The notes under the pieces: model-generated | Database searches by the model: none | What the model was told of the DNA's origin: nothing | The model's input: the letters and a program-made list of their open reading frames with translations, nothing else | Made by a program: the position numbers and the translations under genes | NCBI RefSeq assembly: GCF_003990185.1 | Contig: NZ_RZHF01000022.1 | Span: 98-64,097 of the forward strand | DNA: 64,000 bases | Direction of reading: 5' to 3' | Source of the DNA: Vreelandella nanhaiensis | Lineage (GTDB): Bacteria; Pseudomonadota; Gammaproteobacteria; Pseudomonadales; Halomonadaceae | In this document: positions 1 through 9,164 of the stretch, piece after piece | Layout of the letters: each line of letters opens with the position of its first letter | Numbering within the stretch: the stretch's first letter is position 1

Positions 1-42
1 CTTGATAACCCGAAGGTTTTCACCTTCATTCACCGCTGGTAA
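1..42 (+). CDS. possible 3' end of an upstream gene (partial)
   Basis: The first 13 codons read LDNPKVFTFIHRW and then a TAA stop at 40-42, so this could be the tail of a gene entering from the left and converging on the acyl-CoA dehydrogenase. Thirteen open codons are easily expected by chance and no family can be recognised. It is listed only so that the window edge is described. Confidence 0.2.
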   Translation, partial: LDNPKVFTFIHRW

Positions 43-131
43 CGCTTGGCGTCCCCGGCAGCGGATGCGTACTTTACGGACTCCCACGGCCTTTGGCAAG
101 CACTATGTTCAAAAAGTTCAAACTAAATGAT

Positions 132-185
132 AAAAAAAGCGGCAGGACTCACTTTATAGGCACACCCCACAGCATAAGCCTGCCG
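132..185 (-). terminator. intrinsic terminator of the acyl-CoA dehydrogenase gene
   Basis: Read on the minus strand, arms CGGCAGG (185-179) and CCTGCCG (146-140) are separated by a long 32-nt loop and are followed after two bases by seven T residues (138-132). It lies about 40 bp past the stop codon of the dehydrogenase. The T run supports a Rho-independent terminator; the long loop is unusual. Confidence 0.6.
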
Positions 186-224
186 AAAACCACCGAACAG
201 AGTACTTACCTGATTAACAATTCA

Positions 225-2027
225 TCAGATTTCAAAACCCAAACCGAAATCTTCGCTGGAAATTGACATAAGGCTTTCTGCTCCAGACCGGATCATTTGG
301 GCATGCGCCTTGGTACGCGGTAATAGCCGCTGATAGTAAAAGCGTGCTGTATTGAGCTTAGCGGCATAAAACGGCTTGTCATCCCCGTCAAGCGAGGTGG
401 CTGCCTGCTTGGCCGCGCGAGCGAACAGGTAAGCAAGTGCTACATAACCGGAATACATTAGATAGTCGACACTGGCTGCGCCTACTTCCTCACGGTCCTG
501 CATAGCTTTCATGCCTATTTCCATGGTCAGCTCACCCCATTCGGCATTGAGCTTGGCCAGCGGATCAATAAACTCCTTAAGCGCAGGATCGTCAGCCTCG
601 GCTTTACAGAATTTATGAATCTCCTTGGTAAACACCTTAAGCGACTCACCCTGGCTCATAAGCACTTTACGACCCAGCAGGTCTAGCGCCTGAATACCTG
701 TGGTGCCCTCATAGAGTCGGGTTATGCGCGCATCTCGCACCAGCTGCTCCATACCCCACTCTTTAATAAAGCCGTGACCGCCAAAAATCTGTACGCCCTC
801 ATTAGTGCTCTCGAAACCCACTTCAGTCAAAAATGCTTTCACAATAGGCGTTAATAGCCCTAGCAGTGTTTCGGCACGCTCCTGCTCTTCACCGGGCTGA
901 CCATGCTCCACAACATCCAGCATTTGAGCAGCGTACAGCACCAGCATGCGCCCACCTTCAGCAAAAGCTTTTTGAGTAAGTAGCATGCGGCGTACGTCGG
1001 GGTGAACAATAATCGGGTCGGCAGGTTTGTCTGGCGCCTGCTTGCCGGATAAACCACGCATCTGCAGACGATCACGGGCGTAACTGAGCGAGTTCTGGAA
1101 ACTGGCTTCGATCAGCCCCAACCCTTGAATGCCCACCCCCAGGCGGGCGGCGTTCATCATGGTGAACATGCACGCTAGCCCTTTATTGGGCGGCCCTACT
1201 AAATATCCGATAGCGCCATCAAAGTTCATTACGCAGGTAGCGTTACCATGGATCCCCATCTTGTGCTCCAGCGAGCCGCAGGTAACACCGTTGCGCTCAC
1301 CTGGATTCCCCTGGGCGTCGGGCAGGAACTTGGGCACGACAAACAACGAAATTCCTTTGGAACCTTCCGGGGCATCAGGCAGCTTTGCCAGTACCAAGTG
1401 CACAATGTTCTCGGCCAGATCATGCTCCCCTGCCGAGATAAATATTTTGGTACCCGTAATAGAGTACACATCGGTATTCGCAGGCACCGCCCGCGTCTTG
1501 ATCAAACCGAGGTCAGTACCGCAATGTGGCTCGGTCAGGCACATAGTGCCAGTCCATACGCCCTCGATAAGCTTGGTTAAATAAGTCGCCTTTTGCTCTT
1601 CAGTGCCGTGATGGCGTAACGCATCGGCAGCACCGTGGGAAAGTCCCGGATACATCCCCCAAGCCAGATTGGTTGCACAGATCATTTCTGAGAGCATCAT
1701 GGCCAGCGAGTGCGGCAAGCCCTGCCCGCCATACTCGGGGTCTGCAGCTAAGCTTGGCCAGCCGCCTTCTACATACTGGTGATAGGCTTCTTTAAAACCC
1801 TTGGGCGCTTTAACTTCACCGCCTTCTAGCCGACAGCCCTCTTCATCACCGCTTTGATTAATAGGTAGCAACACTTCGCGCGCAAAGCGCCCCCCCTCCT
1901 CCAAAATGGCGCTGACAATGTCAGGCGAAGCATCGTCCTTGGACAACGCCGCATAGTGAGCAGGGTAATCAAGCATTTCATCCATAACGAAGCGCATATC
2001 GCGCAAAGGGGCCTGATAGCTGGGCAT
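225..2027 (-). CDS. acyl-CoA dehydrogenase, large DmdC/FadE-like type
   Basis: This FAD enzyme should oxidise an acyl-CoA to the trans-2-enoyl-CoA, the first oxidative step of beta-oxidation. At 600 aa it belongs to the long group with an extra C-terminal domain, often annotated as 3-methylmercaptopropionyl-CoA dehydrogenase-like. The flavin/substrate motif LTEPHCGTDLG is at residues 164-174, QIFGGHGF at 413-420, and YEGTTGIQ at 439-446 places the likely catalytic base at Glu440. The start has an AGGAG ribosome site. A perfect 22-bp palindrome with a PsrA-type core lies about 65 bp upstream of the ATG, which suggests fatty-acid-responsive repression. Its substrate chain length, and any role in dimethylsulfoniopropionate breakdown, cannot be read from sequence. 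Family assignment is firm; the exact substrate is not. Confidence 0.93.
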   Translation of the reverse strand: MPSYQAPLRDMRFVMDEMLDYPAHYAALSKDDASPDIVSAILEEGGRFAREVLLPINQSGDEEGCRLEGGEVKAPKGFKEAYHQYVEGGWPSLAADPEYGGQGLPHSLAMMLSEMICATNLAWGMYPGLSHGAADALRHHGTEEQKATYLTKLIEGVWTGTMCLTEPHCGTDLGLIKTRAVPANTDVYSITGTKIFISAGEHDLAENIVHLVLAKLPDAPEGSKGISLFVVPKFLPDAQGNPGERNGVTCGSLEHKMGIHGNATCVMNFDGAIGYLVGPPNKGLACMFTMMNAARLGVGIQGLGLIEASFQNSLSYARDRLQMRGLSGKQAPDKPADPIIVHPDVRRMLLTQKAFAEGGRMLVLYAAQMLDVVEHGQPGEEQERAETLLGLLTPIVKAFLTEVGFESTNEGVQIFGGHGFIKEWGMEQLVRDARITRLYEGTTGIQALDLLGRKVLMSQGESLKVFTKEIHKFCKAEADDPALKEFIDPLAKLNAEWGELTMEIGMKAMQDREEVGAASVDYLMYSGYVALAYLFARAAKQAATSLDGDDKPFYAAKLNTARFYYQRLLPRTKAHAQMIRSGAESLMSISSEDFGLGFEI

Positions 2028-2081
2028 TACACTTCTCCTAAACTGGGGGACTGAAAACCTGACGATACTTTTAAAAAATGG

Positions 2082-2103
2082 CTTTCAAACACGTGTTTGA
2101 AAG
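2082..2103. promoter_or_regulatory. 22-bp perfect palindrome, candidate PsrA-type operator
   Basis: The 22 bp are a perfect inverted repeat centred on CACGTG. The core is CAAAC-N4-GTTTG, which fits the published Pseudomonas PsrA consensus (G/C)AAAC-N2-4-GTTT(G/C). It sits 55-76 bp upstream of the acyl-CoA dehydrogenase start, where a repressor could block transcription. A second site of the same form precedes fadD. Binding by a PsrA homologue is inference. Confidence 0.6.
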
Positions 2104-2203
2104 TTAACGTGACCTTTTCATTGCGTCAAGCGAGCGTTTGAATTTAACCATTTCACAAGGCAGTTCTTTAGTCGAAGTGGCCCGCGTCCCTGGCTTAAGA
2201 AAC

Positions 2204-2235
2204 AAAAAAACTCGCTTGCTTTACGCAGGCGAGTT
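2204..2235 (-). terminator. intrinsic terminator of the acyl-CoA synthetase/SDR operon
   Basis: An 11-bp stem (2225-2235 with 2209-2219, one G-U pair) with a 5-nt loop is followed on the minus strand by a run of T residues (2210-2204). It lies about 25 bp past the SDR stop codon and ends the two-gene minus-strand unit. Confidence 0.8.
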
Positions 2236-2258
2236 TCAAGTAACGCTTTGTCAACGTA

Positions 2259-3026
2259 TTACTGCATGCGAATACCGCCATCCAGCCGAATCACCTCGCC
2301 ATTAAGCATCGGGTTAACAATAATCTGCTCAGCTAATTGAGCGAATTCCTCTGCCTTGCCCAGCCGCTTGGGAAACGGCACGTTAGCGGCGAGCGCTTGA
2401 ACGGCGTCCTCAGGAATTTCACTCATCATGGGCGTTTCAAAAACGCCTGGCGCAATGGCCATCACGCGAATTGCGTGCCTGGAAAGCTCTCGTGCAGCGG
2501 GAAGGCTCATACCCACCACTCCCGCCTTGGACGCACTATAAGCACACTGACCTACCTGCCCGTCAAAGGCGGCGATAGAAGCCGTATTAATAATCACCCC
2601 GCGCTCGCCACTATCATCCGGCGAATTTTTAGCCATGGCGGCGGCCGCCAGGCGCATGACGTTAAAGGTGCCTACAAGATTGATATTGACCGTTCTAGCG
2701 TAGCTCACCAAGTCAGCTGGATTTCCATCACGATCCACCAGCTTGGCCACGCTCACCACACCCGCACAATGAATAACGCCGGAAAGCCCTCGCTCGCCTC
2801 CCAGTGCAACAGCGGTATCAAACGCCTGCTGCATCTGTTCTGCTGACGTAATATCAACCAGACAGGCTTTCGCCCCCTCCCCCAGCCGAGCAGCAAGGGC
2901 AGTTACCCCATCATTTAAGTCACACAGCACAACCTTGGCACCTGCTGCAGCCAACCGCTCAGCGGTAGCGGCGCCAAGCCCCGAGGCGGCGCCAGTAATC
3001 AAAAACGTACGCTCCTTTACCTGCAT
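2259..3026 (-). CDS. SDR-family 3-hydroxyacyl-CoA dehydrogenase
   Basis: A 255-aa classical short-chain dehydrogenase. The Rossmann motif TGAASGLG is at 11-18, and the catalytic triad is Ser150, Tyr163 and Lys167 (YSASK). The sequence resembles type-2 3-hydroxyacyl-CoA dehydrogenases (HSD17B10-like), which use NAD+ to oxidise the 3-hydroxyacyl-CoA of short or branched chains. It lies 20 bp after the acyl-CoA synthetase gene on the same strand and has a strong AGGGAG ribosome site, so the two are probably co-transcribed and the product would act on the CoA ester made by the synthetase or on later intermediates. Many SDRs share these motifs, so the substrate is inferred from context. Confidence 0.88.
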   Translation of the reverse strand: MQVKERTFLITGAASGLGAATAERLAAAGAKVVLCDLNDGVTALAARLGEGAKACLVDITSAEQMQQAFDTAVALGGERGLSGVIHCAGVVSVAKLVDRDGNPADLVSYARTVNINLVGTFNVMRLAAAAMAKNSPDDSGERGVIINTASIAAFDGQVGQCAYSASKAGVVGMSLPAARELSRHAIRVMAIAPGVFETPMMSEIPEDAVQALAANVPFPKRLGKAEEFAQLAEQIIVNPMLNGEVIRLDGGIRMQ

Positions 3027-3046
3027 AATGACTCTCCCTTGATTGA

Positions 3047-4711
3047 TTATTTGTTATGGCCGGCTTTTTCAGCCGCTTGAGCGCGCAGTTTGAAGCGTTG
3101 GATCTTGCCGCTAGGCGTTTTAGGCAACTCATCAACGAACTCGATGACCCGAGGGAACGCATGAGCGGATAGACGCTCGCGCACCTGCTGGCGAATCGCC
3201 TCGGCCAGCTCATTGCTTGGCTCGTAACCTTCGCGAAGCACAATATAGGACTTGATCACCTCGCCGCGAAGCTCATCAGGCTGCCCGACCGCCGCAGATT
3301 CCGCCACGGCAGGATGCATCATGACGCTATTCTCCACATCGGTAGGGCCTACCCGGTAGCCAGCGGTGGTAATGATGTCATCATCGCGGCCTGCAAACTG
3401 GAACGAACCATCCTCATTACGGATCACTACATCGCCGGTCAGATAATAGCCTTTAACAAAAGGATTTTTCTCTTGCCAGGTATACCCCTGGAAAAAGTGC
3501 GCCGGAGAATGTTCAATATCCACGGCCAGTACACCCGGCTCTCCCGCTGGCAACTCGTTATACTCCGCATCCAGAATGGCCAGCCGATAGCCCGGCAAAG
3601 GTACGCCCATGCCACCTATATGCTTGGGGTGATCAAGGGTGTGATGATTGTTGCAGGTCATGCCCGTTTCGGTTTGCCCGTAGTGGTCCATCACTGAACA
3701 GCCAAGCGATTTTTCGACCCAGTTGACCACTTCAGTATTTAACGGCTCGCCTGCCGAGCTGGCAACGCGCAGCGATAACGTTTGATAGGCATTATCGAAC
3801 AACCCTGACGCCTTCATTAAGCGGTAGGCCGTGGGGGCTGCCGCAAAATTGGTGATCCGGTGACGTTTCATGAAGTCAAGCGCCCCTTCGGCACTAAACC
3901 CGGCTTCGCAGAAATGCGTGGTCACACCTAACAGCAGCGGTCCGGTAATGGCGTAGTAAAGGCCATACGCCCACCCAGGGTCCGCCATATTCCAGAAGCG
4001 GTCATCATCACGCAGGTCAACGGCAAGTTCCATATACAGCGCAAAGGCGGTCATTGCCGAAAGCGGCACGGCCACTCCCTTGGGCTTGCCCACGGTACCC
4101 GAGGTGAACATTTGCAAAAAAGGCTGGGTAGGATCAAGGCGAGGCGGCTGGGCCGTCATCGAGGCGTGTGACAAGGCAGCCTGCCAATCCAGATCATTTT
4201 GATGTTCACGGCTCGCCCCTCCCACCATAAGTATTGGCGGGCACTGACTCAAGTCGTCAAACTTATAGCGGTTGGCGTGATCGGTAATCACCAGCTTGGT
4301 ATCTGCCCGGCCCAAACGGTAATCCACCGCATCAGGCCCAAAAGCTGTAAATAGCGGCTGATACACACCACCTATCCGCCAGGTAGCCAGCACAGCGATC
4401 AGTAATGCCTCTGACCGAGGCAGCATGCAGGCAATCCGGTCTCCCTCTTTTAGGCCTTGCGCCACCAACCAACCCGCCAGTTTGCCACTCTGCTCGTCCA
4501 GCTCGGCATACGTCAGGGTGTGCGTTACACCTTGGGTATCCTCATGAATCAGCGCCAGCACTTCTCCGCGCCCTGCTCGCACATGGCGCCCGCAGCACGC
4601 TTCAAAAGCATTGAGCTGGCCGTCCTGATGCTCATCCAGACGGGCAACCATCTGGCCGATTGAGAAATGCTCAAGATAACCCGAATAATCGGGGAGTGGT
4701 GTCGCTGTCAT
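3047..4711 (-). CDS. AMP-dependent acyl-CoA synthetase (acetyl-CoA synthetase-like)
   Basis: A 554-aa ANL-superfamily enzyme that should activate a carboxylic acid with ATP and CoA via an acyl-adenylate. The P-loop-like motif TSGTVGKPKG is at 203-212, YGQTE at 344-348, the hinge region contains TGDVV and GRDDD, and the C-terminal PSGK places the adenylation lysine at Lys536. It is shorter than AcsA (about 650 aa) and closer to medium-chain or benzoate/propionate-type ligases. It is the first gene of a two-gene operon with the SDR dehydrogenase. The TetR gene, 276 bp upstream on the same strand, may control it. Substrate unknown; medium- or branched-chain acids are the best guess. Confidence 0.92.
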   Translation of the reverse strand: MTATPLPDYSGYLEHFSIGQMVARLDEHQDGQLNAFEACCGRHVRAGRGEVLALIHEDTQGVTHTLTYAELDEQSGKLAGWLVAQGLKEGDRIACMLPRSEALLIAVLATWRIGGVYQPLFTAFGPDAVDYRLGRADTKLVITDHANRYKFDDLSQCPPILMVGGASREHQNDLDWQAALSHASMTAQPPRLDPTQPFLQMFTSGTVGKPKGVAVPLSAMTAFALYMELAVDLRDDDRFWNMADPGWAYGLYYAITGPLLLGVTTHFCEAGFSAEGALDFMKRHRITNFAAAPTAYRLMKASGLFDNAYQTLSLRVASSAGEPLNTEVVNWVEKSLGCSVMDHYGQTETGMTCNNHHTLDHPKHIGGMGVPLPGYRLAILDAEYNELPAGEPGVLAVDIEHSPAHFFQGYTWQEKNPFVKGYYLTGDVVIRNEDGSFQFAGRDDDIITTAGYRVGPTDVENSVMMHPAVAESAAVGQPDELRGEVIKSYIVLREGYEPSNELAEAIRQQVRERLSAHAFPRVIEFVDELPKTPSGKIQRFKLRAQAAEKAGHNK

Positions 4712-4987
4712 GATGGCTCTCTTATGTTGTTGGTAATGAGCAGTCTTGCAACAGGCGGGGTAAAGTTTTAAGTCATGCGTGCATTGCTTTCAGTTTACGT
4801 TAACGGAACCCCACAGGTAATCTCAACGCTAAAAGCAATCCGCAGGAAGCGCAAGCTATCTAACGCGTTAAAGGGTTATACGTTGGTCGAGGAAACACAC
4901 AGGCAAGTCGCTGGCAGCAAGTGTCTATTTACTACTGCTAGAAAAAAGCATGGAGGGCGTCTAGCAGGTTGCTTAAAAAAACAGCGC

Positions 4988-5560
4988 TTAGCGCGCCATG
5001 ATCATTCCAACCAGCTCATCAGCCAAGTCATCAGGGGTGCGCGGCCCGTTAGGGTCATACCAGCGTACGGTCCAGTTCAGAGCGCCCAGAATAAATCGCG
5101 AGACGAGAAAGCGATCACCGTGAATCAGCCCGGCCTGTAGTGCATCATCAATAACTTCTACCCATAAAGCCTCATAGGCATCGCGCAAGTGGCTTAGGTG
5201 CGCGCTGGCAGCGGGGTCCAGGCGGCGCCATTCAAAAAGGGCCACCACATGAGCGTTACGATCAGCAAACAGGGTTTCCAGATGGGCACGAGCCATTGCC
5301 CGCAATCGCGCCTCTGGCTCGGCAGGGTATTGCTCAATCGATTGATGGGCGATGATCAGGGCATTCTGTGTGCCCTCTTCAATGACGGCCGCAAGAATTT
5401 CCTGTTTATCTTTAAAATGATGAAACAGGCTGCCTGACTTGATCCCCATCTCTTGCGCCAGCATGCGCACGGTAGTGCGATCAAAACCTTCCTGAACGAA
5501 TAGCTGAGCAGCCAGTCGTATCAGCTCCTTGCGGCGAGGTGATTCATTCATTACATTCAT
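4988..5560 (-). CDS. TetR/AcrR-family transcriptional regulator
   Basis: A helix-turn-helix of TetR type covers roughly the first 50 residues (FVQEGFDRTTVRMLAQEMG followed by SGSLFHHFKDK). The helical C-terminal region should bind a ligand and dimerise. It is divergent from the thiolase gene and lies upstream of the acyl-CoA synthetase/SDR pair, so a role as a local repressor responding to an acyl-CoA is likely but unproven. The start is uncertain: GTG at 5569, ATG at 5560 and ATG at 5551 are in frame, each followed by AAT, and none has a clear ribosome site. I chose 5560 (190 aa). A longer reading from a GTG at 5638 would add a Cys-rich tail not usual for the family. Confidence 0.85.
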   Translation of the reverse strand: MNVMNESPRRKELIRLAAQLFVQEGFDRTTVRMLAQEMGIKSGSLFHHFKDKQEILAAVIEEGTQNALIIAHQSIEQYPAEPEARLRAMARAHLETLFADRNAHVVALFEWRRLDPAASAHLSHLRDAYEALWVEVIDDALQAGLIHGDRFLVSRFILGALNWTVRWYDPNGPRTPDDLADELVGMIMAR

Positions 5561-5675
5561 ATCATTCACACTAGCGCTTGCTTGGTTACTCAGGAGAGAA
5601 CCACAGCCCTGGCAGTGGGTCAACGCATCGCTGGTCACTTCAAACGATAATCACAATAAATCTGAGGAGTTAGCC

Positions 5676-6863
5676 ATGAGCACCGCAACCGATATCGTGT
5701 TTCTTGCCGCCACGCGTACACCAATGGGGGGCATGATGGGCAGCCTATCCACCATGAGCGCCCCTGAGCTTGGTGCGGTTGCCATTAAAGAAGCCATTAA
5801 GCGAGCGGGCATCGAACCCGGCATTATTGATGAAGGCATAATGGGCTGCGTTCTACCAGCCGGCGCCAAACAGGGGCCTGCTCGCCAAGCCATGCGTCAA
5901 GCGGGCATTCCGGATGCGTGCGGCGCCACCACTATCAACAAGCTATGCGGTTCAGGCATGAAAGCAGCCATGCTCGCCCATGACCTGATTAAAGCAGGTA
6001 GCGGTGAGATTCTTCTGGCTGGCGGCATGGAGTCGATGTCGAATGCGCCCCATGTACTCACCAAGGCACGTGGCGGCTATCGGCTGGGGCATGGCGAACT
6101 CAAGGATCATATGTTTCTGGATGGCCTGGAAGACGCTGAAACAGGCAAGCTGATGGGCGTATTTGCTCAGGATATTGCAACCCAGCGCAACTACACCCGC
6201 GAACGACTGGATGATTTCGCGATTGCCTCGCTTGAGCGCGCCATGGCGGCGACTAATGCCGGCTATCTGGCGGAGGAAATGGCCCCTGTCACGGTATCCA
6301 CGCGCCAAGGCGACACGCTGGTTGAACACGACGAGCAGCCGTTTCAGGCAAAACCGGACAAAATCCGCCAGCTGCGCCCGGCCTTCGCGAAAGACGGCAC
6401 TATTACAGCCGCCAATGCCAGCTCGATTTCCGATGGTGCCTCGGCGCTTATCCTGGCAAGCCAGGCAGCGGCAGAACGACATGGCGTAAAACCGTTGGCC
6501 AGAATGCTGGGGCATGCCACCCACTCACGCCATCCCAGCGAATTTACCATTGCCCCGGTTGGCGCCATTGAAAAGCTGATGAATAAGCTCGATTGGAACG
6601 TTAGCGATGTCGACTTATTCGAAATCAACGAAGCTTTTGCCATTGTCACGTTGATGGCAATGGACGATTTAGGCTTACCGCATGAAAAGGTAAATATATT
6701 TGGTGGCGCCTGTGCTCAGGGCCACCCGATTGGCTCAACCGGCTCGCGTATCATCGCTACGCTTATTCATGCCTTGCGCACAAAAGGCGGCAGACGAGGT
6801 ATTGCGAGTTTATGCATTGGCGGAGGGGAAGCGACGGCGGTCGCGGTTGAACTGATAGACTGA
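5676..6863 (+). CDS. acetyl-CoA C-acyltransferase (thiolase)
   Basis: A 395-aa thiolase that catalyses either thiolytic cleavage of 3-ketoacyl-CoA or the reverse condensation of acetyl-CoA. The nucleophile is Cys91 in NKLCGSGMK, the NEAFA motif is present, His350 lies in GHPIGSTG, and Cys380 lies in the C-terminal CIGGG. The start at 5676 is set by a GAGGAG ribosome site at 5664-5669 and by the usual MSTATDIVFL opening; an open frame continues 49 codons upstream but lacks family similarity. It is divergent from the TetR gene. Together with the neighbouring dehydrogenases and synthetase it would close a beta-oxidation or branched-acid pathway. Degradative versus biosynthetic direction cannot be decided here. 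Confidence 0.93.
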   Translation: MSTATDIVFLAATRTPMGGMMGSLSTMSAPELGAVAIKEAIKRAGIEPGIIDEGIMGCVLPAGAKQGPARQAMRQAGIPDACGATTINKLCGSGMKAAMLAHDLIKAGSGEILLAGGMESMSNAPHVLTKARGGYRLGHGELKDHMFLDGLEDAETGKLMGVFAQDIATQRNYTRERLDDFAIASLERAMAATNAGYLAEEMAPVTVSTRQGDTLVEHDEQPFQAKPDKIRQLRPAFAKDGTITAANASSISDGASALILASQAAAERHGVKPLARMLGHATHSRHPSEFTIAPVGAIEKLMNKLDWNVSDVDLFEINEAFAIVTLMAMDDLGLPHEKVNIFGGACAQGHPIGSTGSRIIATLIHALRTKGGRRGIASLCIGGGEATAVAVELID

Positions 6864-6878
6864 TGCGCCAAGCGTTAG

Positions 6879-6907
6879 CCAACGCCTTTTTATTAAGAAG
6901 GCGTTGG
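6879..6907. terminator. hairpin between convergent thiolase and pstB genes
   Basis: Perfect 10-bp arms CCAACGCCTT and AAGGCGTTGG flank a 9-nt loop. It lies 15 bp after the thiolase stop and about 55 bp past the end of pstB on the other strand, so it could end both transcripts. The only T run is within the left arm and loop, so efficiency is uncertain. Confidence 0.6.
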
Positions 6908-6962
6908 CCCCAGCTAGTCTCCCCTACCTTTGAAGTCCAAGTGCAAGGGGCAAAGCCACTTC

Positions 6963-7799
6963 TTAGCCAAAGCGGCCGGTAATGTAGTCGTGGGTTCGCT
7001 GATCCTGAGGGTTGGTAAATATTTGATCGGTTGTATCTACCTCTACCAGATCCCCCATATGGAAGAACGCGGTGCGGTCTGCCACCCGGGCGGCCTGCTG
7101 CATGTTGTGGGTGACCATCACGATAGTATAGCTCTCGCTCAGCTCATCAATCAGCTGCTCTACCTTGGCGGTGGCAATGGGATCAAGCGCCGAGCACGGC
7201 TCATCCATCAGGATAATATCCGGGCTTACCGCTACAGTACGCGCAATGCACAGGCGCTGCTGCTGACCACCGGAAAGCCCCGTACCGGGCTGATCTAGGC
7301 GATCTTTTACCTCCTCCCAAAGCCCTGCGCGGCGCAGGCTGCTCTCTACAATATCATCAAGCTCTGCCTTACGGCGCGCCAAACCATGCAGACGCGGTCC
7401 GTAGGCAATATTTTCGTAGATTGATTTGGGGAACGGGTTAGGCTTCTGGAACACGATGCCTACCTGGGCACGAAGCAGTACCACGTCGCGATCAGGTGCA
7501 TAGATATCGTTTTGATCCAGCGTGATCTTGCCTTCTACCCGGCAGATATCAATCGTGTCATTCATCCGGTTAAGGCAACGTAGAAAGGTCGACTTACCGC
7601 AGCCCGAAGGGCCGATAAACGCCAGCACCTCATTTTCATAAATATCCAGATCAATGCCGTTGATGGCTTGCGCATCACCGTAGAAGACTTTGACGTCCTG
7701 GGCATTCATCTTCACCTTGTCCTTGGCTTTACTTACACGGCTCTCGCCGCTGCCAACGCTTACTGAAGATGTTGCCATGGGTTGTGCAGGAATATTCAC
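6963..7799 (-). CDS. pstB: phosphate ABC transporter ATP-binding protein PstB
   Basis: The 278-aa ATPase drives high-affinity phosphate import by PstSCAB. Walker [10 protein letters not shown] is at 63-71, the ABC signature LSGGQQQR at 175-182, and Walker B ILMDEP at 196-201. An N-terminal extension of about 30 polar residues precedes the usual start of homology. The start is GTG, immediately after the pstA TAA, with a GAGG ribosome site inside the end of pstA; a later ATG at 7778 is an alternative. It is the last gene of the pstSCAB unit. No phoU follows, which is the usual next gene in many bacteria. Confidence 0.97.
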   Translation of the reverse strand: MNIPAQPMATSSVSVGSGESRVSKAKDKVKMNAQDVKVFYGDAQAINGIDLDIYENEVLAFIGPSGCGKSTFLRCLNRMNDTIDICRVEGKITLDQNDIYAPDRDVVLLRAQVGIVFQKPNPFPKSIYENIAYGPRLHGLARRKAELDDIVESSLRRAGLWEEVKDRLDQPGTGLSGGQQQRLCIARTVAVSPDIILMDEPCSALDPIATAKVEQLIDELSESYTIVMVTHNMQQAARVADRTAFFHMGDLVEVDTTDQIFTNPQDQRTHDYITGRFG

Positions 7800-9158
7800 T
7801 TACCACCTCGTCTCGAATTTTTTACGCAACCAAATCGCCAACGCATTCAAGCTCAGCATTAACCCTAGCAAAACAATAATAGCTGCCGACGTGCGCGCTT
7901 CAAAGAAATTGCGTAGCTCATTGCCCTGCCACAGGTAAATCTGTACCGGCAAGGCGGTTGATTGATCTAACGGTGTGCCCGGTACGTTAGCTACAAACGC
8001 GTTCATACCGATCAGCAGTAGCGGTGCCGTTTCACCCAGCGCCTGAGCAACGCCTAAAATGGAGCCAGTTAAAATACCCGGCAGCGCCAAGGGCAGCACA
8101 TGATGGAACACCGTTTGCACCCGAGATGCCCCTATTCCCAACGCCGCTTGACGAATAGATGGTGGGATTGAGCGCAGCGAAGCGCGGGTGGCAATGATAA
8201 TGGTCGGCAAGGTCATCAGCGTCAGCACCAGGCCACCTACCAACGGCGCCGATAGGGGCAGCCGTAAATAGCCGATAAAGATCGATGCGCCCAGCAAGCC
8301 AAACACGATAGAAGGTACTGCCGCCAGGTTGTTGATGTTGATTTCAATCAGGTCGGTCAGGCGATTTTTAGGCGCAAACTCCTCCAGGTAAATCGCACTT
8401 GAGACACCCAGCGGCACTGATAGCCCAATCACCACCACCATCATGAACAGCGACCCCATAAACGCCCCGGCAAGACCGGCTGATGCCAGCGAGCTGCGCG
8501 AGTCGGTGTTTAAAAACAGTGAGGTGCTGAACGCGTTACGGATAACGCCCTGCTCTTCAAGTTGGTCTGCCCAGGTACGCGTTTGCGCGCTTAACTGCTG
8601 GCGGGCATCCGGCAGGTCGCGGTCAATATTACCCTTGATCCATACGTCTACGTTGGCACTGGCTAGCATCTTGAGTTCGACAGTTTGACCAAGTAGCGAA
8701 GGGTCTTCGACAAATCGATCGCGCAACGCATAGCGCTCACCTGACGTTACCAGCGCTCGCAAATCTCTTAACTGCCGCGGCTCAACCTCTTCACCCAGGG
8801 CCTCTTCCAACGCGTTATCAATCAGCGTTTGCCAATTGACCAGTCCGGCACGGGTCAGCCACTGAGAGTAGCGTTCGTTAAAGGCAAACTGACTCTCGCC
8901 GCTTTCACGTTCAGGCTTTGGCTCTAACTGAACCACCTCAGGATCAAAATAGACATCCATGTAGAACGTTGCTTGCCAGAATGCGGGCACCCCGCGCATT
9001 AGAATGCTTATAAACAGAATAGCTACCAGCGTCATGCCGGTAACAACCGCCAGCAATCCCATTCGCCGGAAGGCATTTTCCTTGCGATGCCGCTTCGCCA
9101 GCGATTTTTCAATCGTCATAAGCCGATGCTGACGACGCTGCTCAATCGATATGGACAT
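7800..9158 (-). CDS. pstA: phosphate ABC transporter permease PstA
   Basis: One of the two membrane subunits of the Pst phosphate importer. The C-terminal half has six hydrophobic segments and the permease EAA-type region (AALGIGASRVQTVFHHVLP). The N-terminal part has one membrane segment (about residues 34-55) followed by a long, charged, presumably periplasmic domain of roughly 150 residues. This makes it about 450 aa against about 300 in E. coli, a form also seen in pseudomonad-type proteins. The start is ATG 9158 or, directly after the pstC stop, GTG 9164. It is tightly packed between pstC and pstB. Confidence 0.95.
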   Translation of the reverse strand: MSISIEQRRQHRLMTIEKSLAKRHRKENAFRRMGLLAVVTGMTLVAILFISILMRGVPAFWQATFYMDVYFDPEVVQLEPKPERESGESQFAFNERYSQWLTRAGLVNWQTLIDNALEEALGEEVEPRQLRDLRALVTSGERYALRDRFVEDPSLLGQTVELKMLASANVDVWIKGNIDRDLPDARQQLSAQTRTWADQLEEQGVIRNAFSTSLFLNTDSRSSLASAGLAGAFMGSLFMMVVVIGLSVPLGVSSAIYLEEFAPKNRLTDLIEININNLAAVPSIVFGLLGASIFIGYLRLPLSAPLVGGLVLTLMTLPTIIIATRASLRSIPPSIRQAALGIGASRVQTVFHHVLPLALPGILTGSILGVAQALGETAPLLLIGMNAFVANVPGTPLDQSTALPVQIYLWQGNELRNFFEARTSAAIIVLLGLMLSLNALAIWLRKKFETRW

Positions 9159-9164
9159 GGTCAC

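Noticed and set aside
2082..2103. palindrome as part of a transposon end or attachment site
   Set aside because: There is no transposase, no target duplication and no second copy as a flanking repeat; operator function fits position and sequence better.
4775..5140. 121-codon plus-strand open frame overlapping the TetR gene
   Set aside because: Half of it is antisense to the TetR gene, it has no ribosome site, and the composition is not protein-like.
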